A DNA stretch of 64,000 bases from Absidia repens (Eukaryota > Mucoromycota > Mucoromycetes > Mucorales > Cunninghamellaceae). The DNA is taken from assembly GCA_002105175.1 (NCBI GenBank), contig MCGE01000007.1, positions 1,736,001-1,800,000 on the forward strand. Direction: 5' to 3'. A model generated the notes under the pieces. That model was not told the DNA's origin, ran no database searches, and saw only the letters and a list, made by a program, of their open reading frames with translations. The stretch's first letter is position 1. Each line of letters begins with the position of its first letter. This document shows, piece by piece, positions 47,911 to 58,510 of this stretch. A program made the translations under genes and the position numbers.

Positions 47911-50160
47911 ATGAAGATATTCTTGTGGTATTTTTGTTTGTGTATGATCCACGTCTTATTCGTTACAGCGCAACCCCCTCTTGAACTCGAAAACGACGAA
48001 CGAAAACTGATTGAAGTAGCAGAGTTTGGATATTTGGAAGGTGGCCAACTGACTTTGACTGTTGAAAACTACAAAGTAAGAAACGCATCACTTCAAAATG
48101 ATATACGCTGATGCTATTATGTTTTATATTCATTTCCTTATTTATTAGCTGACCAACGAGTCTGCACCAGGCACTGTTGCATTCTATGTTCGAAAAGGAC
48201 ATGCAGTGGGTAACATTTTGAATGACGAAGAACACTCCCGGTCACCCATCATCACCAGCGCTTGCTTTTTGGAAAACAGCTTTGTCAAAGATGAACAAAA
48301 TGACCAGGTGGCTGTCTTACGTGAAATCCCCTTTCCTTTTACCGAACCGTAAGTTAAAGCACATGTACACACATGCATGCACATTATTCCTATGCGTTTA
48401 CTAGCTACTGATATTATTATTTTTTATATTGTCTCTCCGTAGCTGGACAACTAGTTTTACAGTGGAAAATCAAGAAGACGGCGTATGGCAAGTCCTATTC
48501 GTGAACTGCAAAGATACTTCAGTTTCTTTCAAAGTAAGTTGGAGAAAACGTGTTGTGGTGGATCATCACACTCATCTAAATCCTCGATATTATTCCTTTC
48601 TTTCACTATAGTTGACAGTGGAAGAAGTCAATCCTGGAAACAACCATCTCTCTGCGGGTGATTCGCCACTGCCTTGGGTCTATGGACTTTCTTCCTTTGC
48701 TTACCTTTTAGCAGCACTCTATTGGATCAGTTTGTTAGTGGTACGGAAAGATACAAAAGTGTTTCGTGCACATTGGCTCATGTATGTTAATGTTGGTAAA
48801 GAAAGAAATATGGATGGAAGGGGGGGGGCGGAGGAGGGAGAGAAGGTCAGCGCAACAGGAAGAAAGTGGAAAGCACTGACAAACTGACTCTTTGGTACTC
48901 GTCCTCTGTCTCTTAGGTTTGTTTTGATGGTGATTATTGTGATCAATAAAGCCCTACAATCGGTAAGCGAGCCCCTTACACACACACCTCCTGTCATTAC
49001 ACTATATTCAACCAAGTAAACCTGGAGCTCATATCTCTTCTCTTAGGCAAAGTATCACTTTATGAAAATTGGAATGCTATCTGAAGGCTGGAGTATCGGC
49101 TTTTATGTCTTCGCATCGTAAGTAGTTGTGGGAAGAAAAAAAAAAGAGTTAGGGTCAATGTCGATATCTAATTCAATTACTTTTTTATTTTAGGATCAAG
49201 GGTCTTTTGAGCATACTGATTATTAGTAAGGAAAAAATAAAATGGGAATGGGAAGAGAACACAATGACTACTCTGCTATTGAAAAGGATTGTTTATTAAA
49301 ATTGTATATTTATTTTTGCTCTAGTTCTACTGGCATCAGGTTGGATGTTCATCAAGCCATTCTTGTCATCAAGAGATAAAAGTGTGATATCAATTGTGGT
49401 GCCTTTACAGATATTAGCGAATGTAGCTTCAGCGATCGGCGGGGAAGCAGCAATTGGATCTGCTGATTGGCCCTTTTGGGTAAGTAATGGAACAAAAAAA
49501 AAAAAAAAAGGAGGTGATTTAAATAGACAAAAGATACTAATTCAATACAATAGAACATGATTTTTCCTATTATTGATTTGGTGGCATGTGGTATTATTCT
49601 ATGGACCATCCTCCAAACACGTAAAAACTTGGGCGCGGGATCTTCTGCAGATGGAAAAGGTAACTCTCCCCCGTCGTTAAAAATCAATCAAAACAAGGAT
49701 AATGCAATTGAACCATTATATTTGTACATACTTGTAGAAACGGATGTGCTAGAAAAATACAAACTATGGTCTTCTTTTTATGTCGTTACACTGATTTACA
49801 TCTACATCACCCGGATCATTGTCCAATTACTCCAAGCAACTCTTCCATTTCAGTATGTCACTTGGTTTGGCGAAGCTGTTAACGAATTTGCGACCTTATC
49901 TTTCTATATTTTTATCGGGTAAATATTAGAAAAGACGATTAGAGTTTGGGAGATCATCAACATTGGTATGACATGTTCACTCATTGACTTTTTTCTTCCC
50001 CTCTTGTTATCATGATAGGTTGAAATTCAGACCATATGCCAACAATCCTTACATGCAAGTCAGCACTGATCTGGACGACGAAGAAGAGAACTTTGGTGAT
50101 TCTTCTCAGTCTCATCAAAATAACGCCATTAGATTACAATCTGTACATCGAAGGGACTGA
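47911..50160 (+). CDS. Seven-transmembrane protein of the GPR107/LUSTR (GOST) family
   Basis: Proteins of this family (GPR107/108, TMEM87, yeast PTM1) sit in the Golgi/endosome system and act in membrane trafficking. About ten exons run from the ATG at 47911 to the TGA at 50158. A signal peptide (MKIFLWYFCLCMIHVLFVTA) leads to a lumenal beta-rich domain, with GQLTLTVENYKLTNESAPGT and DGVWQVLFVNCKDTSVSFKL. Seven membrane segments follow, including LPWVYGLSSFAYLLAALYWI, LMVIIVINKALQSAKYH, ILLASGWMFIKPFLS, IIDLVACGIILWTIL and YVVTLIYIYITRIIV. The C-terminal tail is short and acidic. All junctions keep the frame. The subgroup (GPR107 versus PTM1/TMEM87) is uncertain. Confidence 0.85.
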
Positions 50161-51248
50161 TTCATTAGATTACTCTAGTCACCTTCCACTGCATTATATC
50201 TCTTAGTACTCTTCTTCCACTCATCCCCATTTATATACTGTACATTAGTTTTATCATCTCAAATAAAAGTCTATTACCTTATGATGTGTCTTGAAAATTC
50301 GATAGCTTTATTTTATACCAAATCCATCATCAATGCGTTTACGTACTATTATACTTGACTTTACTCAATAAAAACCGTGCTTTTACCGCATTCCCCGTTT
50401 CAATTTGATATGTGTTGTGCTTTTCTGTTTTTGCTGTTATGGAGAGTGTCTATTTTATATCATTAGTACAAAACTGGGCAGGAAAAAGAAAACCAGATAG
50501 AACAAATCAAAAGCTAGGCGAAGTACATGAGCATGCGTCGGGAAGTCTTGGATGCGGATTACAAAATAATAGAGAATTGATTGGAAGTTACTGCGCATCA
50601 GAGGACCGAGGAGCTACAGAAAAAGAAAAAACATAAATTCGTTGGATAACTGTAATGCATATTGATAGAATAAACACAAATTATGCTTACACCTAAAAAA
50701 TGATGCAAGTTGTTTGTAGACAGTCTGATGAGGCACTGGTATGATATGAGAAATATCAATTTTACATTTTAAGCGTGGACATCCGGCGCAATCTCTCCTG
50801 AAAACTCTTGGGGTAGCTACCTGGTTGTATTTTTCCTGTGCGAAAAAAAAAGCAAATGCTCGTTTCAGTATCATATTCTATTGTTTTCTCACTTAGTTTC
50901 ATTGCTGTGACCGTCCCCCGTCCCCTCCATTGAGCCTTTTTAATATCATCCAATACAGTATTTTATAAAATACATGTGCTTCCAGAGTGACCTAGATAAC
51001 ATGATAAAGATGTGTAATAGATAAAAATTGCAATTCAGTAGTATGTATGATGCTGTGTTGGACGTAGCTTTGGAATTTACTGAAACTAAATTTATTACAA
51101 CTGCACAAATGTTCTTTATTTTTTGCGCAATAAACGTGTGTGCGGAGATTGTATTGTTCAGCAGTAAAAAAAAAATTACTTAAAAGGTAAAACGGCTTTT
51201 TTCTTCTTTTTTTCTTTCTCTTTTTTTTTTTTTTTTACTTTTTCCACC
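50161..51248. other. Intergenic, with weak ORF remnants
   Basis: 3' flank of the LUSTR gene (AAATAAAAG near 50260). On the minus strand at about 50750-50953 overlapping frames (RTGKIQPGSYPKSFQERLRR; CAGCPRLKCKIDISHIIPVP) look mildly coding-like but show no family. The formin leader at 51198-51245 is T/C-rich. Confidence 0.35.
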
Positions 51249-53204
51249 ATGCCTGATCTCCTCAATCGATTTTGGAAAAAAGGTGTAAAGCCATACGATC
51301 CCCCTCCACGCATTACTACAGTCTTCTGCTATTGTCGCCGATCTACATGCACGAAACAGCATTCGATCCCCTTTATAAAAACTCAAACAGGTAATAAAAA
51401 ATAAAGGATCAATTTCAGTTTTCATAGAGGCTCATGTCTTTTTATATTATCAAGTAGATAAAAACATTCACTCTCAACAAAGACTGTGCCACTTATACCA
51501 TTCGTCAATCAATTCCAACAACCCCAAAATATCAACTACCATCACTACTCACCTCTTGTCGGAGGACGATGAAGTGGATGAATTATTTGACCAAGAAATG
51601 GTATGTATGACAAAACACCATGCGTATTGAAACAATGATCCTGTTTTTAGTTCAAATTACTGACTACTTCTTTTTGTATATGATAACAATAGAAACAACG
51701 AAAAATTGGTGATACACAGCTACCCACCACCATGAAACCCTTGCCACTTCCCCCATTCGATGCACCTCCACATGAGCATAGAAATGATCTCCGGCAAACA
51801 CCCTCTTCAACGAAATACAGCCATAGAAGTGGTAATACACTCCTCAACCCTTCTATTTACCTGTCCAATATCCTACAACGTGGTAGCTCTATCTTCTCTG
51901 CATTACATCAAAAACGGGATAACCACGACTTGCCTGAATACTTTATTCAAAAGTTTATGGGAGCCAATCTGCGGACGGTGTCTGTATCTGATGCTTCCAG
52001 TCTGGAATCCAGCCTCCGAACTCGTCCCCTCATGTAAGGGTGAAAAAAAAAAACAAGAAAAGCATACATTCTATATACTAAGCATTTTATTTTCTTTAAT
52101 AGATGGCTTGAAAAATTCATTGATCTCAAGGGTATGCATATTCTAATGCTCTGTTTGCGTCGAATCAATCATCAGAAGGATAGGTATTGTAATAAACATA
52201 TGTCATATTAGCCACTACTTTCTCATCGTTAGTTTTTATTCCATCTCGTACATAGGACCAGAAAAAAACCTCTTGATATTGAATTCGAAGTCATCAAGTG
52301 TATCAAAATCATAATCAACACTAGAGTAAGTAGAAACAAAATATTATATCATGACGACCTGTGAAACTAACAAAATTAGCATCCTTAGATAGGCGGAATA
52401 GAAATCACCAATCATCCAAATTATATTCACACAATTGTCTTCTCATTACTGTGTCCTCGGTGGCAAACACGAAAGCTGGTGTGCGACAGCTTGGTCTCTA
52501 TTTGTTACAATAAAGCTGGAAATGGCGAACAAGATACTAATCTTGGACACCAACACATTATCCGAGGATTTGAATTACTGCAGCAAACTACAAACGATAA
52601 GACACTCTTCGATACATGGATGAAACAACTGGAGCACCCTTGGGATGGCTATGACCGAATGGGACCTTTTGTGGCTACTCGTAATGATTTGAAGAAACAT
52701 GGTGTATTAAAATTACCTAGCAAACAACTCATGATGGAATATGTGGTAAGCCAATAAAAAAAAATGAAGGGTGGAGGGGATAATTTATAGAGTTTTTTTT
52801 TCTATGGTAATATACTCATTCGTAATATTTATTTATTCTTAGACCTCTAACATGCTCCTTATCAATGCTCTGACAAATGTACCTAAGACGGAATCTCAAC
52901 GTATGGTCATCAGATATCAACTCAACACTTCTGGTATGGAAGCACGTGTTTTGCCAAAATTTCGCTGCGTAGAATACCTTCCCCTCAAAAGTCAAGTAAC
53001 TGCGTATGAAAAAGCTGCTGCGAACGACCTGAAGACGATACTCAATGATGAATCGAGACTATACTATGGAAATAACGACACTGAAAAACTTTTGGAACCT
53101 CTAGTCAATGGCATGGAATTATCATCAAAATCGGCGGATGATCTTTTGGACAACATGAAAAGCTTAATGGTTACAAAAGGCTCTTTGGAAACAAAGTAAT
53201 TTTG

Positions 53205-53235
<31 letters not shown>

Positions 53236-56071
53236 GAAACAAGACAGGGAACTGATCATTTAATTTCATAGGGAATATTATAGTCTCGTCATACATGCTT
53301 TGATGCATCAACTTGCTGCGGGCCGCTGGGCTATTACGAAGGATCAAGATGTTACTGCTCTTTTTGGTGTACCTGCAAAAGATATCATTCAACATTATAG
53401 AAACTTGGATCGGCTTCGTCAATTGAAATCCAGAACAATACACAACGAAACAAGGAAATCACAAGTTATCAATGACAATGAAACTATGGATAATCCTGTT
53501 GACACTGAAGCTAAACATGTACAAGTTGTAGCGGACTCAAATAGGGGACTCAAGGTGCAACTTGAAGAACGCAAAATCAATTCGACACCAGATCGATCTC
53601 ATAGTCGAGAAAACATATCTACAGTGGCAAAAGGTAATGTTTGAAAATGCATAGAAAAGGCGGTATATTTACTTACAGTTGTTTGGTTCTTACTAGAAAA
53701 ATCATCAATTGCGTCACAGTCACTCCTAGTTCCACCACCACCTCCTCCTCCCCCTCCTCCGTCCTCAATCTTAGGTAAATTGACGATACCGCTTCTTTTT
53801 CCCAGATTTTCTAATAGAATTATATTTTGCTTAGAAATGGACTCATCTCATACTGTAGCTTCGGATACCCTGTCACCACCACCTCCTCCACCAAGATTGT
53901 CACCAATAGCATCACACGAACATTCTCGCCAATACATTACTCCTACCACACCCATCAAAAAAATGCAGCACCAGTCAATGATAAAACTCAAAAATCTCCA
54001 GTGGCAAAAACTCAACTCGAATAGCATGGAAAAACGATATGGACCTTGGAGGACGGGAATGAGACCGATCTTGAAATAAAATTATCGCAAGCTGGGGTCT
54101 TCCGAAGCATTGACACCATGTTTCCTGCAAAATCCAACACCACTTTTGATCGCAAACTCAAGGCAATTACTGATGAAAAGATGGATGTCGTCAAATTTTT
54201 ATCCGGGAACAAAAGTCGAGGTCTTAGTAAGTTAAAATTGCTGGAACCCCGAAAAAGAAAAAATTTGATTCGACTAATTGCAAATCTTTTCTTTTGATAG
54301 ACATTGCTGTCCTACCAAAGCTCAAACATTTTGGCAACTATGCCTTAGCGCGACAGACGATTATGCACATGGACCCTGATTTTTGCACAGAAAATATGTT
54401 GAACAACCTGATTATGTATGCGCCTTCCAGAGAAGATGATTTGATTACCATGGATAAGTATACCAAAGCAACCGCCAAACAATGTCTCTCTTTGGATCTA
54501 CCCGAACAATTTACTATCGAGGTAGGTCTATTTCTTGAAAAAAAAAAAAAAAAAAGTAGTAGAGAACAAAAATGATAACTTTGTTTCTGTTTTTGCATTT
54601 GAATGGTTAGATGACCAAAATATATAGGTATCCTCAACGCCTCCATTTTATGCTATTTCGGGTCCAATTTTGGGAAAAACTCGATCGATTATATGAAGTA
54701 AGTTTTTGTGATTTTTATTTGTCTTACATAATACGTCTCAAGTTAACCGAATTCGATTTTTATTTTACCCAACAGAATGTCACCACTGTTGTCAAGGCAT
54801 CGGAATCGTTGCGTGAATCAACTAGCCTGAAGGAGCTTCTCAACGTAAGTAAAGCAGTATATACAAAATATAAATTTGTAATCACTTACTTTTTTTCTTC
54901 TTTTTGTATTTAACAGATTATTCTCTTGATGGGAAATTACATGAATGGCTCAAGTTTACAAGGAGGTGCCGTTGGAATTAGAATTGCTAGCTTGAACAAG
55001 GTAATGTGGTATTATTGTGTTTTCTACCAACTTTGTTATCAAGTTAAATCAATTTTAACGGCCTTTATATATATCTTTTATTTTTCTAGTTGATAGATAC
55101 TAAAGCTTCTGTCAAAACATCTTTGACACTTCTCCATGTGCTGGCAGGTACTGTTCGCCAAGAATTCCCTTCTATCTTGGCATTCGTAGACGACCTCAAA
55201 GATACTGGAAGGGCAGCAAGAAGTAAGTACCAACCGGTCTAAGCAAACGTAATTGACACGCAGACTGACCTTTCTATTGTTGTAGTTATGGCAAGTTTTA
55301 ACGACATTGTGCATGAATATACTGATATGCGGCAAAAGCTGAATCAACTGAATGACGAACTGAAAACTCACTGGAAACCTGAAAATGTGGAACAAGGTGA
55401 CCAATTCTCTCATGTGATGTCAGAATACTACAATTCAGCCGTTAGCCAATTTGAAAACTTGGAAACGCTCTACCTCAATATGGATGTTAAATGGAAAGAT
55501 ACGATGTTATTTTACGGCGAAAACCCCAAAGATATGCGCCCTGATGACTTTTTCTCAATTTTTTCAACATTCTTGGGCCATTGGAAGGTAATAAAGACAT
55601 CTTTCTAATAACTTAACTTATATGGACTCATCCTCTGCATTTTTTTTTTAGGTGGCTTCTATTGAAGAACAGCAATACAGTGATCGGATGGAACGAAAAC
55701 TGTGGCAAAAGCGGCACCAATGTATTCCGTCAAAAAAGTATACTACAATGAATAGTTGCAACAGTAGCAGCAATGACAACAGTAACTCCGATTTCACTGG
55801 TTCTGAAACACCTGATGGAAATCAACGTCGGATGGACGACTTGGTGAATAGACTTCGAACCGGAAAAAGTTTACACGAATCAAGACGACTGCGGCATAGA
55901 AATCATCAAAATTCGAATCATGCGCTACAACTTTCTGCTTCTTTGTCTGCTCCTGTGTCTTCTTCGATCACGCACTCTTCGTCATCAGCTCATTTGGATT
56001 GTAGCAATAGTGACGATGGTTGCTCCTTATCGGCCGAAGATTTGCTCCGTGACTTACAAAACGGCGACTGA
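51249..56071 (+). CDS. Diaphanous-related formin, one apparent frameshift
   Basis: Formins nucleate and elongate unbranched actin filaments under Rho-GTPase control, driving polar growth and cytokinesis. The gene has about 16 exons. Domains in order: N-terminal polar region; GBD/FH3 (LPEYFIQKFMGANLRTVSV, SSLESSLRTRPL, IWLEKFIDLKGMHILMLCLR, PRWQTRKLVCDSLVSICYNK); FH1 proline runs (P10 at about 53733-53762 and P6 at about 53877-53894); FH2 (LKNLQWQKL, PKLKHFGNYALARQTI, LLMGNYMNGSSLQGGAVGIR, RQEFPSILAFVDDLK); and a C-terminal DAD-like RMDDLVNRLRTGKSLHESRR. At the FH1/FH2 border the frame breaks: the A5 run at 54030-54034 is one base short for the expected TIW continuation. If the base exists the protein is complete and autoinhibitable. 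Confidence 0.9.
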
Positions 56072-56391
56072 CAAACAACTCTAGTATCTTACAAATTCAC
56101 GATCCCATTTATTAGATTATGTATATATCCTCCCTCATTAGAATAGCCATTATCAAATTATTTACACGGCTATTTCTTTATATTATTTACTCCCGCTCCC
56201 CTTCCTACTTTTTTATAATACTGTATCTTTATATCCATTTTTACTCATAATTATTGTCCATTGAAAATAAATAAAAACATTTGTGTATCATATATCTACT
56301 ATATCGTTGATTTGAAAATCTTGATGGATCATTCATCCTTTAAAAATGCTTTTTATGTCTCATTAGCCTCCTCTTGTTCTTCCTTTGAATT

Positions 56392-56456
<65 letters not shown>

Positions 56457-56644
56457 TTGGATAGTGTACGTTTTTTGAGCGTTAACATTAATGAACTGTG
56501 TCGTAGTAACAGCAGTGATACTGTCAGGAACGATCAAAGTCGGTCTCGGAATGATGACGACTGCAATCATGAAGAGAGCATCACCATGTTGCCTGGTGTT
56601 CACGATGTAAAAAAAATCCCCAGCCATTTGAGGGTATTTCAAAT
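56072..56644. other. Formin 3' flank with a 60-base T tract
   Basis: AATAAATAAA near 56266-56275 probably ends the formin transcript. An uninterrupted run of 60 T occupies 56394-56453. ORFs across it encode only polyphenylalanine or polylysine and are rejected. Confidence 0.6.
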
Positions 56645-56980
56645 GCCGCCCACGTGAATATTATTCTCTCAGTTTTGTTTTTCCCTCGCTTTCTTTCCAT
56701 TTTTTTTTTCCTTCCCATTTTTTCTTCACCAATCGACTTATTTGAGAATATGATGATCTTAGATTAGTGCCAGGACTAGTTTAGAAGGGTTTTCAGATCA
56801 GGGATTACAAGATGCATGGGGAAACCCTTTCATCTTGGATTCAAGATTTGTAACCACCATTAGTTGACTTTTTGGTGCCTCCATTAGCTTAGCTTGGTAT
56901 TAGTTTGTCAATATTTGTATCTAAATTTGAATAAAATATGTTTTTTTTTTTTTGGTATCTACTTTAATAAATAATGCCAC
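56645..56980 (+). repeat. Dispersed repeat family, copy F
   Basis: Plus-strand copy with CACGTG (56651-56656), a pyrimidine tract, core and hairpin (about 56784-56831, GGGTTTTC opposite GGGGAAACCC), and AATAAA at 56930-56935. Weak similarity to distal blocks of other copies may continue to about 57300 (CTTAAATAAAACACGTC near 57269). Confidence 0.8.
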
Positions 56981-57889
56981 TTTTATCTTTCTTATGCCTT
57001 GTGCAATTTATCCCTATATTTTTACTACTGTCTCCCTTTTTGATAAGTTTGATCGTTGTCGTGAATCAGTAGCTGATGTCTCATTTGTTTTTCTCATGTC
57101 TTGAATAATATATTATCTCACATTTTACAATTGTCTCTTTATATTAATTTTGACAATTTGTCACATCCCACATTAGTCTCCATTCTGCTGCCTCCATATA
57201 TCTCTTCTATCACATCTTTTGTTAACCCCGTCCCCTTCGTATTTAGTTTTTAGTATCTACCAATATGCTTAAATAAAACACGTCTTCTCATTAACCGTAC
57301 TCTGACTCATCTGATAGTAAACAATGTCATAGTTATAGCTATTTTGTGAGAGCTCCACCAATTTTTCTGTTCATCCACCAAGACCCCCCCCCCTAAAACC
57401 CAGGAATTGGTTAGTAGTCTTAGATCATTTACTGTCAAAGATTCTATTCATATTCCTGCTCAACCAATAATATCATATTTCACTGCATTCCAGTCTCTCT
57501 ATGTATACAGTAGGGACCCACATTAACGATACACTCAATAGCAATAAATTTCCAAATAACAGTATTTTTTTTTGGAAAATATTGCTTGTGAACTGTGAGA
57601 CAGCCCGAATAAAACCCATCAGCTTTGTTTTTCAACACTGCGCCATTCACATCGTTCAATCTCTCATATCCAGCCGTCATACTATCCCAACCTCCCTGAA
57701 ATCAGATTCATCAACATTAAGCATTTGTTTTGGCAATAGATTACATATTTTATTCAAGAAGTTAAATAATCAAAAAAAAAAAAAAACCAATCAACCTAAT
57801 AAATCAACTAAAAAAAAAAAAAGAGCTATTCAGCAAACGACAAAACTAGACAAGTTATAAAAAAAAAAGCACCAAAACGTTCATTGATT
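56981..57889. other. Intergenic, nothing recognised
   Basis: AT-rich sequence between repeat F and the SND1 stop, with A tracts at about 57771 and 57810 and a C run near 57385. No gene. Confidence 0.45.
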
Positions 57890-58471
57890 TCAAAGTTCTT
57901 CGTCTGCAACAGCAATATCCCCGTACTCAAACATTCCAAGCTATGATAAATAAAGATTAAATAAAGAGGAAAAAAAAAAGTTTAGAAAACAAGCAGTCTT
58001 CATTGCTAGCCCCCCCCCAAGAAAAAAAAAAAACTTACGCGATCTCTTCTAGCAGCACCTTCTGCTTCTTGTAAGGACTTGACAATATCAGGATAAGCAG
58101 ACGCGTATCGTACCTTCGGAGTCACCGCGGCCAGACCATCGCGTACCATTTCCAAATTGATACTTGCTTCAGCACTTGTAGAATGGGAGGGATCGTAGAC
58201 AGTCAAACACAACACACCGTTTTCCTTGGCATCCACATTGGCGACCAATTGCTTGCCAGCAGTCAAGTCTTGGAATCGCTCCATACATTCAATACCATAA
58301 TCGGATTCCTTTTGAGGACATTTGACAAAGGACAACACGGCTTCTTGAGCTTGAGGCTTGAGTGATTTGAATTGACTGGCCAAAGGTTGAATACGGTGGG
58401 ATGGAATGGTTTCGCTCTAGATAAAAATAAAAAAACGAGGAGGCGTTAGTTGACCATTATTTACACATACA

Positions 58472-58510
<39 letters not shown>

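Noticed and set aside
50614..50953. Candidate small gene between the LUSTR protein and formin
   Set aside because: Two overlapping frames look mildly coding but neither has a start context, splice chain or known motif.
56261..56657. ORFs across the T60 tract (poly-Phe on plus, poly-Lys on minus)
   Set aside because: They exist only because a homopolymer has no stops; flanking residues show no domain and no leader or splice context.
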